Source of the DNA: CAYOWQ01 sp964407695
Lineage (GTDB): Bacteria > Planctomycetota > Phycisphaerae > Phycisphaerales > SM1A02
Length of the DNA stretch: 64,000 bases
Reading direction: 5' to 3'
NCBI GenBank assembly: GCA_964407695.1
Contig: CAYOWQ010000010.1
Span: forward strand, 62,001 to 126,000
Shown here: positions 34,090 to 42,005 of the stretch, piece after piece
Position numbering within the stretch: the stretch's first letter is position 1
Layout of the letters: every line of letters starts with the position of its first letter
Notes under the pieces: model-generated
What the model was told of the DNA's origin: nothing
The model's database searches: none
Seen by the model: only the letters and a program-made list of their open reading frames with translations
Program-made: the position numbers and the translations under genes

Positions 34090-35007
34090 ATGGATTTCAA
34101 CGCCATACCCCTTTCTCAATTGTTCTTGGACCTCGTCGATCACGACGCGGTTCGGGCGCTCCTGGTGCTGGCGCGCCAGGAGGATCTCGGGAAAGTCGGA
34201 GATCTCACCAGCCAAGCTACACTGAGCGAGAACGCGGTCGGTCGTGCAGAGGTCATGGTGCGCAGCGATGGGGTCGTCGCCGGGCTGGAGCTCGTGCCGA
34301 TGCTTCTCGAAATCTTTGGCGCATCCCATGTTCGTTTTGAAGCCAGGACTCAGGACGGCCTTCGCTGCCATCGCGGCGAGAGTCTCGCCACTCTCGAAGG
34401 ATCCCTCCGCGAGATTCTTGGCATCGAGCGGACGCTTCTGAATTCGCTGAGCCGCATGTGCGGCGTGGCCACGGTGACCCGCCGATTCGTCGAGGCTGTG
34501 GCCAAGACCAGGGCTTCGATCTGCGACACGCGGAAGACCATTCCCGGGTGGAGACGCCTGGACAAGTACGCCGTCCGCTGCGGCGGCGGCACGATGCACC
34601 GCATCGGCCTCTTCGATGCCGTTCTGATCAAGGACAATCACCTAGCCGGAATCAGCCTCGAACAACTGCCGGAATTCGTGCGTTCCGCCGCGGCTCGCGC
34701 GAGAAGCGGGCAGACGCCGCCGCAATTCATTGAGGTCGAGGTCGATTCGCTGGAGCAGCTCGATCGCCTGCTCTCGCTACCGGAAGGAACCATTGATTTC
34801 ATCCTGCTCGACAACATGCCGCTGGCCATGCTGGCAGATTCAGTGCGGCAGCGCAACAACGGCAGATCGACCGTGAAACTCGAAGCCTCCGGCGGGGTCT
34901 CACTGGCGAACGTCGCCGACATTGCAGCCACCGGTGTCGAACGGATCTCGGTCGGCGCCCTGACCCATTCGGTGCCGGCGCTTGACCTTGCCCTGGATCT
35001 GTCATGA
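34090..35007 (+). CDS. nadC: Nicotinate-nucleotide pyrophosphorylase (carboxylating)
   Basis: 305 residues, typical NadC size. It converts quinolinate and PRPP to nicotinate mononucleotide in NAD synthesis. Signatures are NSLSRMCGVATVTRRFVEAV, DTRKTIPGWRRLDKYAVRCGGG (Arg/Lys quinolinate site), IKDNHLA, IEVEVDSLEQ, ILLDNM and LEASGGV. The stop overlaps birA by four bases (35004-35007), so the two are coupled. Together with kmo upstream it suggests de novo NAD from tryptophan, or aspartate via genes elsewhere. Confidence 0.96.
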   Translation: MDFNAIPLSQLFLDLVDHDAVRALLVLARQEDLGKVGDLTSQATLSENAVGRAEVMVRSDGVVAGLELVPMLLEIFGASHVRFEARTQDGLRCHRGESLATLEGSLREILGIERTLLNSLSRMCGVATVTRRFVEAVAKTRASICDTRKTIPGWRRLDKYAVRCGGGTMHRIGLFDAVLIKDNHLAGISLEQLPEFVRSAAARARSGQTPPQFIEVEVDSLEQLDRLLSLPEGTIDFILLDNMPLAMLADSVRQRNNGRSTVKLEASGGVSLANVADIAATGVERISVGALTHSVPALDLALDLS

Positions 35008-35789
35008 TCCCACCCGTCGTTCCGATTGAAGACTGGCCACAGCGTCTTGAAGACGCTGTGGCGCTGACACGACAATTTGAACGAGTCATCGTGTTGCAGG
35101 AAACCGATTCAACCCAGGATGCCGCCAAGCGACTTCACGCTGCGGCGGGAACAGTTGTTGTGGCCGCACGCCAGACGGCGGGCCGAGGACGACTCGGCCG
35201 ACCATGGGCCGATACGCTCGACGTCGGGGTCGCCTGCAGCTTTCTGGTCTCCTCTCGGAACTCGGAACGATTGGCGGCCGCAAGTGCGTTGGGCGCAGCG
35301 ATCGCGGTGGAACGCGTGCTCGGTTCCCGGGTCTCGATCAAGTGGCCCAATGATGTTTATGTGAATGGCCGAAAGCTCGCGGGAGTCCTGATTGAGCAAT
35401 CCGGCCCTCTCGCCTGTGTCGGCATCGGAATCAATGTGAATCAGGGGCATTTTGAAGGAGAGCTTGCCGGGAGGGCGACGAGCCTCGCGATGCTGGGGTC
35501 GCGGGTTGATCGAGTTGAAGTCATCGTGGCGCTCATGTGTTCGTTCAGCGACACCCTCGAATGGGCGAACGACAGATTGGCGAAGGAATATGACAGCCGC
35601 TGCCTTCTCAAGGGATGTGATGCGGAGCTTCGCTCGGGCCCGTCCATTGTTCGCGGGCGAGTCGAACGGGTGAATCCTCTGGAGGGGTTGGAGGTACTCA
35701 CCCAGTCTGGGCGAGTTTGCCTTCCCGCGGCGAATACCACGGTGAACTCTCTGATTTCGCCAAATCCGGCCTACGATGAGGTCGATTGA
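35004..35789 (+). CDS. birA: Biotin--[acetyl-CoA-carboxylase] ligase (monofunctional)
   Basis: 261 residues. It activates biotin to biotinyl-AMP and attaches it to carboxylase carrier proteins. The biotin/ATP loop is TAGRGRLGRPW, followed by IKWPNDVYVNGRKLAGVL and GIGINVNQ. There is no N-terminal winged helix, so it is a group I ligase that does not repress transcription directly. The start overlaps nadC by ATGA. The C-terminal SH3-like domain ends with VNPLEGLEVLTQSG. Confidence 0.93.
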   Translation: MIPPVVPIEDWPQRLEDAVALTRQFERVIVLQETDSTQDAAKRLHAAAGTVVVAARQTAGRGRLGRPWADTLDVGVACSFLVSSRNSERLAAASALGAAIAVERVLGSRVSIKWPNDVYVNGRKLAGVLIEQSGPLACVGIGINVNQGHFEGELAGRATSLAMLGSRVDRVEVIVALMCSFSDTLEWANDRLAKEYDSRCLLKGCDAELRSGPSIVRGRVERVNPLEGLEVLTQSGRVCLPAANTTVNSLISPNPAYDEVD

Positions 35790-35790
35790 G

Positions 35791-36375
35791 ATGTACCTGA
35801 TGCGTCCCCGCGCCCTCTCCATCGTTCTGCTTCTGGCCGGTCCGGCTCACGCGCAGCTGGCGCCCGAGTTTCTGCGTCCGGTGGATCAAGGTGTCGAAGA
35901 TACGTCTCCGCTGAACACGAGCCTGCGGTACGTCGAGTTCGGCCTTGATGCACCGTCCGGATTCGGCCGCGTGTATCAGGTGATTGCCGAGGAAGGCACG
36001 TACGTCCGGGCCAACGGGGCGATCTATGCCGCATTTCCAAGGTCGCAGTATCGGCGAACATCCAAGGGCGTGTTGGTGGAGGTCCCGGCCGACACGGTGT
36101 TTCATATCGGGGCGCCGCCGGAGTGGCTCGACGAACCGTCGGGATCCTTTGGCGTGCAGAATCAGGCCGGCACGGTGCTGCCACCCAATCGTGTGGAGAA
36201 TTTTGTGCGGCCGGCCTCGACGGCGGACATGGCCAGGTCGGTTCGTGAGGAAACCGAGGCCGAGGCATTTGTTGAACCTCCACCGGTGCTCCCTCCGATT
36301 GTCGCCGACCATGGGTATCGAACGCGGCGATGGGCGGCGATGCTTGCAAGCGCATCCGCCGGGGAAGACCGTTAG
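35791..36375 (+). CDS. Secreted protein of unknown function
   Basis: About 194 residues from the ATG at 35791, chosen because GAGG lies about 8 bases upstream and the signal peptide (MYLMRPRALSIVLLLAGPAHAQ) begins there. An ATG at 35776 would overlap birA by 14 bases. The mature part contains VYQVIAEEGTYVRANGAIYA and VLVEVPADTVFHIG, a beta-rich pattern that might be an SH3-like or SlyX-like barrel. The C-terminus is Pro/Glu-rich then basic. I do not recognise a family. Confidence 0.65.
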   Translation: MYLMRPRALSIVLLLAGPAHAQLAPEFLRPVDQGVEDTSPLNTSLRYVEFGLDAPSGFGRVYQVIAEEGTYVRANGAIYAAFPRSQYRRTSKGVLVEVPADTVFHIGAPPEWLDEPSGSFGVQNQAGTVLPPNRVENFVRPASTADMARSVREETEAEAFVEPPPVLPPIVADHGYRTRRWAAMLASASAGEDR

Positions 36376-36445
36376 ACATCGTTGTTGGCATCCGGGTAGC
36401 TGTGGCAACAGGTATCCTCCATCTACCCTGGAATGTGTGTTCATG

Positions 36446-36473
36446 TTGAGATTGCGCTAAGTCTTGTTAGGAT
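36446..36473 (+). promoter_or_regulatory. Candidate promoter of the cold-shock gene
   Basis: TTGAGA (36446-36451), 16-base spacer, TAGGAT (36468-36473). It predicts a leader of about 180 bases before the ATG at 36659. Long structured leaders are usual for cold-shock genes, which fits, but only sequence similarity supports the promoter. Confidence 0.35.
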
Positions 36474-36658
36474 GCCACCTGGTTTCCTTCGGGCCCGGAT
36501 GGCGGACTGCCTGTATGTGACCCGCTCGTGGGAGCGAATGTTGTGCGAGGCCCTTGGGACTTGACTATGCGCCGATTCATATCGGTGCTGGTATCAGCCG
36601 GACTCCCCCCGGATATGCCCGGTCGTACGCCGTTCGTGCAGATAGGACTGGTCTTCCC

Positions 36659-36907
36659 ATGGAGCAAGGCCTGCAAATCGTGGACACTGAAGGGTGCGTT
36701 AAATGGTTTGATGCTCGCAAAGGATTTGGATTCCTTGTCGGACCTGATGGGCAGGACATCTTCGTCCACTTCTCCTGCATCAAGCAGGATCAGGGATTCC
36801 GAACGCTGCACGACGGCGAGCGAGTTCGGTACTCGGCCCGCAAAGGCGACAAGGGGTGGGCCGCGACCGATGTGCACCCTGTGCGCGAGGTGCGCCAGCA
36901 GGCGTGA
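36659..36907 (+). CDS. Cold-shock domain protein
   Basis: 82 residues from the ATG at 36659. A single OB-fold cold-shock domain that binds single-stranded RNA/DNA. RNP-1 is KGFGFLVG (preceded by VKWFDARKGFGF) and RNP-2 is DIFVHFSCI. Upstream frames to 36554 lack homology. A long leader precedes it. The following histidine-kinase gene begins 15 bases after the stop and may be cotranscribed. Confidence 0.92.
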   Translation: MEQGLQIVDTEGCVKWFDARKGFGFLVGPDGQDIFVHFSCIKQDQGFRTLHDGERVRYSARKGDKGWAATDVHPVREVRQQA

Positions 36908-36922
36908 CAGGAATGCGACAAC

Positions 36923-37783
36923 ATGAGCCCGGGCGCTGCATGGCTCACGGGCGTCGCGGTCGGCGTGGTGCTCGGCATCGTGGCGATGCTGCCCCTGGCC
37001 AAACGGTGGAGTCGCCTCGCGGAGCGAAGAATCTCTGAGGCGGAACGACGCGCCCGAGCTGCCGAGCGGCTTGCCGAATTGGGCTCCATGACCGGAGGCC
37101 TTGCCCACGAGATCAAGAATCCGCTTTCGACCATCGGGCTCAATGCCCAGTTGCTTGCCGAAGAGATCTCCGAGAGTGATCTGCCTGAAGCGCAGCGCGA
37201 TCGGCTGGTCCGCCGCGTGGATGCGCTCAATCGCGAAGCGAGCCGATTACGCGACATTCTGACGGACTTCCTCCGGTTTGCCGGACGGGTGAAGATCGAT
37301 CCGCATCTCTGCGAGTTGAATCGGCTCGTCGAGGAGTTGGCGGATTTCTTTCACCCCCAGGCCGATCAGGCTGGCGTGCTCCTGCGCACCGACCTGTCAA
37401 AGACGCCAATCCAGGCCAGCGTCGATGAATCCCTGCTCAAGCAGGCAGTGCTGAATCTGATGATCAACGCGGCCCAGGCCATGGGCGACAGCCCGGGGCC
37501 TCGCGGCGAACTTATCCTCAGAACCGAGGGCGATGACAGTGAGGTCCGACTTCACGTCATCGATACCGGCCCCGGCATCCCAGCCGAGAAACTTGAGTCA
37601 ATTTTTCTGCCCTACGTGTCCTACAAATCCGGTGGTACCGGATTGGGGCTTCCCACAACGCGAAGAATTGTGGAAGAGCACGGAGGCCGCCTTTCAGTGC
37701 ACTCAGAGGTTGGCCGCGGCAGTGATTTCATCATTCACCTTCCGCTCCGAAGTCCGGGGGCCACGACTGAATCGCAGGCCTGA
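36923..37783 (+). CDS. Sensor histidine kinase, minimal NtrB/AtoS-like
   Basis: 286 residues. One membrane helix (residues 5-25), a short linker coiled coil, a HisKA dimerisation domain with phospho-acceptor H62 in GGLAHEIKNPLSTIG, and an HATPase_c domain. The N box is in LKQAVLNLMINAAQAM, G1 in DTGPGIP and G2 in GGTGLGLPTTRRIV. No periplasmic sensor domain is visible, so it senses at the membrane or through partners. No response regulator is adjacent. Confidence 0.93.
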   Translation: MSPGAAWLTGVAVGVVLGIVAMLPLAKRWSRLAERRISEAERRARAAERLAELGSMTGGLAHEIKNPLSTIGLNAQLLAEEISESDLPEAQRDRLVRRVDALNREASRLRDILTDFLRFAGRVKIDPHLCELNRLVEELADFFHPQADQAGVLLRTDLSKTPIQASVDESLLKQAVLNLMINAAQAMGDSPGPRGELILRTEGDDSEVRLHVIDTGPGIPAEKLESIFLPYVSYKSGGTGLGLPTTRRIVEEHGGRLSVHSEVGRGSDFIIHLPLRSPGATTESQA

Positions 37784-37802
37784 TTCGGCCGATACAGCCG
37801 TC

Positions 37803-38381
37803 ATGTCCCCCCAGGGTTCGCTTGTTGACACCAAGACCAGTTCCGCTCGGCCCGCCATGGTGGCGTTGATCTGCGGCCTTAGCGCAGCCCTGCCCATGTA
37901 CCTGTGGCAATCGCAGCCGGCCGCGGCGGGAGCCGCCTTTGTGATTGCCGGATATACCGGCTGGCTCTGGGCTGTGACGCGCGAGGAGGCCGCGGCGTAT
38001 CAGAGTTCGCGGGCGTTTCTGCGGCGGATGCCGATGAACTCGCTGTTGCGTCGCGTCGGGCGAATGCTGTCCGACTCGGGATTCTGGTGGACGGTGTTCT
38101 TTGGGAACATCACGGTGGTCGGTGCGGTGTATTTCGCGGGCATGCGTGTTCCGGAAGTCCTGACGGGCATCTCGTGTTCGTGGACGCTGATTGCAGTGTG
38201 CCTGAGCTATGGGCTGACGCTCCATGGGCCCACGACGCGATGCCGAGGATGCGGCTACCAGCTCGCGGCTCATCTCGACCCCCAGTCGCCTGACCAGAAG
38301 GTGAAGTGTCCCGAGTGCGGCCGATCGTGGACGAAACAGCAGCTTTGCCTCGTGGCCCCGCCCATTCGCAGGGCGGCCTGA
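37803..38381 (+). CDS. Membrane protein with C-terminal zinc ribbon
   Basis: 192 residues from the ATG at 37803. Two hydrophobic pairs (about 20-65 and 100-145) make about four helices, followed by a C-terminal zinc ribbon, CRGCGYQL...CPECGRSW. This arrangement recurs in planctomycete genomes, but I know no function. It lies 19 bases after the histidine-kinase stop in the same direction. Confidence 0.7.
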   Translation: MSPQGSLVDTKTSSARPAMVALICGLSAALPMYLWQSQPAAAGAAFVIAGYTGWLWAVTREEAAAYQSSRAFLRRMPMNSLLRRVGRMLSDSGFWWTVFFGNITVVGAVYFAGMRVPEVLTGISCSWTLIAVCLSYGLTLHGPTTRCRGCGYQLAAHLDPQSPDQKVKCPECGRSWTKQQLCLVAPPIRRAA

Positions 38382-38428
38382 GCTCGCGCCGCCGCCTGAA
38401 TACGGCGGTCCGGGACCTATGATGGCTG

Positions 38429-39274
38429 ATGACTGAATCGCCTGTGGTGGCTACCGCCCCGGTCCGCGTCGGCGTGGTGAGCTATCTGAACACGCTGCCG
38501 CTCATCGATGGGTTGGAGCAGCTGGTCGATCTTGCCCTGAAGCCGAGTGTGCCCAGTCTTCTGTTGGGCATGCTGGAAGCCGGCGAAGTGGAGCTGGCCC
38601 TCTGCAGTTCCATCGACTACCAGCGATCGGCGATTCCGCTGGTGATCGTGCCGGCGGGAATCCTTGGCTGCGAGGGGCCGACGATGACGGTGCGCCTCTA
38701 TTCGCAGTCGCCGATCGAGTCTCTCACATCGGTGCATGTGGATACCGATAGCCATACGTCGGTGGTGCTGCTTCAAATCCTGCTTCACACGAAGTGGGGG
38801 ATCCGGCCGCAGTTGATTTCCTATGGTGCCCGGGAGCATGTGGCCGAGAGTCGCCCGATCGAGTGGCCGGAGGCGATGCTGCTCATCGGGGACAAGGTCG
38901 TGACCGACTCGCCGCCGGCGGTGCGATATCCGCACCAGCTCGATCTTGGTGAGGCCTGGTTTGAGCTGACGGGTCTTCCGTTCGTCTTTGCCGTGTGGAT
39001 GGCGCGGGCGTCGGCCCACCCCGATCAGATCCGCATGGCCGCCCGAGTTCTGGATCGGCAGCGCCGCCACAATCTTGAGCGCGTGGATGGAATAATTCAG
39101 CGCCGAGCGGTTCCGCGCCAGTGGCCGGCGGATCTGGCGCGAACGTATCTGACGCAGCGGCTTCGCTTTGCCTGGGGTGATTCAACGCGGCTCGGTCTTG
39201 AGCGATTCTTCATGGAGGCGGCCCGGATCGGGGCGATCAAGGACCTTCACCCGATTCGCGTTCTTGAACTCTGA
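38429..39274 (+). CDS. mqnA: Chorismate dehydratase (futalosine pathway)
   Basis: 281 residues. MqnA converts chorismate to 3-enolpyruvoyl-benzoate in the futalosine route of menaquinone synthesis. The N-terminal VGVVSYLNTLPLIDGL and ALCSSIDYQ are characteristic, and the fold is a periplasmic-binding-protein-like one. Its presence says the organism makes menaquinone by the futalosine pathway, though no other mqn gene is in the window. The stop overlaps the next ATG by one base (TGATG), so the two are probably coupled. Confidence 0.92.
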   Translation: MTESPVVATAPVRVGVVSYLNTLPLIDGLEQLVDLALKPSVPSLLLGMLEAGEVELALCSSIDYQRSAIPLVIVPAGILGCEGPTMTVRLYSQSPIESLTSVHVDTDSHTSVVLLQILLHTKWGIRPQLISYGAREHVAESRPIEWPEAMLLIGDKVVTDSPPAVRYPHQLDLGEAWFELTGLPFVFAVWMARASAHPDQIRMAARVLDRQRRHNLERVDGIIQRRAVPRQWPADLARTYLTQRLRFAWGDSTRLGLERFFMEAARIGAIKDLHPIRVLEL

Positions 39275-40908
39275 TGCCCCGAACGGCTCGATTCCGCATC
39301 GATGCGATGGCCCAGTTGTGGACTGAATTGTCCTATGCCCCGGCCGACACCCGATCGCGGCAGATGGACGCGGTCGAATCGCTGGTCATCGATCTGGACC
39401 CGGACTCGAGCTATCCGCTCGATTACGTGGTGTTTCGAATTACGGGGTATCGACCGGATGTGAGGCTGGAGTCGCCTGTGCTGGTCGGCGAGGCATTGCT
39501 GGCCGATCTGGTCACCATGATTCAGCTCTTCAGCCAGGATCTCGATCTGGATGCGAACGATCGAGGGGGAGCGCTGCGGCCGACCGAGTTGGCCCGGGAA
39601 TGGAATGTCTCGACGCGGACGCTGCATCGATATCGTCAGCGCGGGCTCATGTTTCATGTGGTGAGGTATGGCGATGGTCGGTCGGCTCTGGCGTGCTATC
39701 GCGAGGAGGCGGAGCGCTTTCGACGATCTCATTCATCTCAGATCGAGGAAGCGTCGGAATACACCCGCATCGAGCCAAGGACCGAGGAGATCATCGTGGC
39801 CAGGGCCCGTGACCTGAGGCAGCGCGAGCCGTACACGCTGAATCAGGCGGCCACCATTCTTGCAAAGGAATTTGGTCGATCACGCGAGACGATCCGCGCG
39901 CTGATTCACCGCCATTTGTCGGTGGCGGATGAGTTCCGAGAGCGGGGGCCGCTCAGTGCGCGGGAACAGAGATTTGCCTATCGAGCGTGGCGGCTGGGAT
40001 GTTCGCTGGGATCACTGGCAGACCGACTGGGGCGAGGACAGGCAGCGCTGCATCGGATCGTCGCGTTGGAACGTGCTCGGGCTATTCGCGAACTTTCCAT
40101 TCGCTGGATTGAGCTACCTACGTTTGAGCTCGACGAATCCGGAGAGGTGATTCTTGCGCCGGAGGCGGTGGCGTGCCCACAGCCGGCATGGCCGGTCGCC
40201 AACGACGCCATCACGTTGCTGCAGATGACAAAGCCATCGCGGTCAGCGCGGGGCACGAAGATCTCCCCAGCGATGATTGCAGCCTACAACTTTCTCAAGC
40301 GGAGGGCCGTGCGTGCTCTGGATGGGCTTGGGGCTCGCCCGACGTCGTCGATTCTGGATCGAATTGAAACCGACCTGCGGTGGGCGGCGCTGTTGAAATC
40401 GTCGATGGTCTGGTTGCTGGTTCCGGCCATCCTTCAGCGAGCTGAGATTGCCTTAAACCGACCGCTCGAAGAGCTTCGGCCCGAATTGATCCGCATGATC
40501 CTCCGCGCGTGCTTTGGAAGCGCTGCCAGCGCCATTGAGTTGCACGATCCAACCCGTAGTTATGCGATCGACCGTTGGTGGAAACCCACGCTGGACGAAA
40601 CCCTCGCTCCACTCGTGGCATCGGGATTGGACCGATTGGCTGCGGCGAAGAATCCGGTCGGGTCGGTCTGGACCGCCGACCCGTTTGATCGAGTCTGTCC
40701 GTGGCAGGAGATGCTCGGTCCATCCAACCAGTGGAGGAATCGACTGGGGATTCTCAAGGAGCCCGATCGCGCGCTCCTGAGTCAACGATTCGGCTGGGCA
40801 GGCAAGGCGCCGCAGACGATCGACTCGCTGGCGGCGGGGCTGACGATGCCAGTGGCTTCGGTGACGCGGCGGATTTCTTCCCTGATCGCGGCGATTCGAA
40901 GGGCATGA
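39274..40908 (+). CDS. Large multi-HTH sigma-70-like DNA-binding protein
   Basis: 544 residues, no membrane segment. It has at least three helix-turn-helix-like stretches: LRPTELAREWNVSTRTLHRYR (about 108-128), TLNQAATILAKEFGRSRETI and GCSLGSLADRLGRGQAALHR. The C-terminus, APQTIDSLAAGLTMPVASVT and then RRISSLIAAIRR, resembles sigma region 4. Sigma-like factors with several extra HTHs are known in planctomycetes, but the region 2 core is not clearly seen. Its coupling to mqnA is unexplained. It could also be a transcriptional regulator unrelated to sigma. Confidence 0.55.
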   Translation: MPRTARFRIDAMAQLWTELSYAPADTRSRQMDAVESLVIDLDPDSSYPLDYVVFRITGYRPDVRLESPVLVGEALLADLVTMIQLFSQDLDLDANDRGGALRPTELAREWNVSTRTLHRYRQRGLMFHVVRYGDGRSALACYREEAERFRRSHSSQIEEASEYTRIEPRTEEIIVARARDLRQREPYTLNQAATILAKEFGRSRETIRALIHRHLSVADEFRERGPLSAREQRFAYRAWRLGCSLGSLADRLGRGQAALHRIVALERARAIRELSIRWIELPTFELDESGEVILAPEAVACPQPAWPVANDAITLLQMTKPSRSARGTKISPAMIAAYNFLKRRAVRALDGLGARPTSSILDRIETDLRWAALLKSSMVWLLVPAILQRAEIALNRPLEELRPELIRMILRACFGSAASAIELHDPTRSYAIDRWWKPTLDETLAPLVASGLDRLAAAKNPVGSVWTADPFDRVCPWQEMLGPSNQWRNRLGILKEPDRALLSQRFGWAGKAPQTIDSLAAGLTMPVASVTRRISSLIAAIRRA

Positions 40909-40934
40909 AAAAACCGCTCGGAATCCGAGCGGTT
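40908..40934 (-). terminator. Rho-independent terminator for rplM-rpsI
   Basis: Perfect 10-bp stem AACCGCTCGG (40912-40921) and CCGAGCGGTT (40925-40934) with a 3-base loop. On the minus strand it is followed by six T residues. It lies 28 bases beyond the rpsI stop and abuts the stop of the convergent sigma-like gene. Confidence 0.88.
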
Positions 40935-40962
40935 GGGGATGGTCTGAGTATTTCGAAGTGGC

Positions 40963-41400
40963 TTAGCGCTTCGAGAACTGGAAGCGACGGCGAGCGCCAG
41001 CCTGGCCGTACTTCTTCCGTTCGACCTTTCGGTCGTCGCGAGTCAGGAAGCCATATTCGCGAAGGATCGGCTCGAGGTTCGGGTCGTAGTCCTTCAGGGC
41101 ACGTCCAAGACCGAGGATGACCGCGCCGGCCTGCCCGGTAAACCCGCCGCCAGTGGTCTTCACTTCAACGGTGACGCGGCCCTGTGTGCTGGTCTTGTCA
41201 AGAACCGTCTTGATGTTCTTCCGATCGCGCTCTTCGGTGAAGAACTCGACGTAGGGCTTGCCATTGACGGTGAATGTGCCATCGCCGGGCTTGAGGCGGA
41301 CGCGGGCGATCGCGGTCTTGCGGCGACCCGTGCCAAGCCACCAGCCGTGCACGGCGGCCTTGGGCTGAGCAGAAGGAGATTCGGTGGAGGCGGTCGTCAT
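40963..41400 (-). CDS. rpsI: 30S ribosomal protein S9
   Basis: 145 residues. An N-terminal extension of about 18 residues (Ser/Thr/Pro-rich) precedes the S9 core GTGRRKTAIARVRLKPG. The conserved VTVEVKTTGGGFTGQAGA and the basic tail ending RRRFQFSKR, which reaches the P-site tRNA, follow. It lies 6 bases after rplM, the usual order. Confidence 0.98.
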   Translation of the reverse strand: MTTASTESPSAQPKAAVHGWWLGTGRRKTAIARVRLKPGDGTFTVNGKPYVEFFTEERDRKNIKTVLDKTSTQGRVTVEVKTTGGGFTGQAGAVILGLGRALKDYDPNLEPILREYGFLTRDDRKVERKKYGQAGARRRFQFSKR

Positions 41401-41406
41401 GGGTGA

Positions 41407-41835
41407 TTAGAGGGGGATTGGCTGTTGCGCCTGGTGCGGATGGGCCGGTCCCGAATAGACCTTGAGCCTTCGATACATGGCGCGTCCTAAGCGACCCTTC
41501 GGGAGCATCGTCTTCACGGCATCCTCGATAAGGCGCTCGGGGTGGGTATCCAGCACGGTTCGGTAGGACTCAACCTTGAGGCCGCTGGGATACCGGCTGT
41601 AGTGCATTCGGAACTTCTGATCGAGCTTGCGGCCCGTCAGTGCGACTTTCTCAGCGTTGGTGACAATCACAAAATCGCCGGTTAACACGTGGGGTGTATA
41701 TTCCGGACGGTGCTTGCCCATAAGAGCCTGCGTGATTTTCGCCGCGAGGCGGCCGAGCACCTTGCCGTCGGCATCGACGTGGCGCCAGTTGGGCTCAATC
41801 TGGTTGGTTTTGGCGAGCGTAGTTTGACGGGGCAT
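41407..41835 (-). CDS. rplM: 50S ribosomal protein L13
   Basis: 142 residues from the ATG at 41835, with AGGTG 5 bases upstream. Signatures are WRHVDADGKVLGRLA, LMGKHRPEYTPHV, GDFVIVTNAEKVALTGRK and MLPKGRLGRAMYRRLKVY. First gene of the rplM-rpsI operon. Confidence 0.98.
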   Translation of the reverse strand: MPRQTTLAKTNQIEPNWRHVDADGKVLGRLAAKITQALMGKHRPEYTPHVLTGDFVIVTNAEKVALTGRKLDQKFRMHYSRYPSGLKVESYRTVLDTHPERLIEDAVKTMLPKGRLGRAMYRRLKVYSGPAHPHQAQQPIPL

Positions 41836-41921
41836 GGAACACCTGCGAGACAGAAGCACCATCGGCCGGGCCAGAACGGTTCGGCCGATCGCCCTTCAGC
41901 GTGACTGAGTGCGAATCGAAG

Positions 41922-41949
41922 AGGATACCTGTTTGAGCCGATGTGTCAA
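41922..41949 (-). promoter_or_regulatory. Candidate promoter of rplM-rpsI
   Basis: On the minus strand: perfect TTGACA (41944-41949), 16-base spacer, TATCCT (41922-41927). The leader would be about 80 bases. It fits the strong expression expected for ribosomal proteins. Confidence 0.55.
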
Positions 41950-42005
41950 GATTGGCAGGGTTCGAACCGGTCGTTGCAACTCGGTCCTCGATGGTCCGAT
42001 AACCT

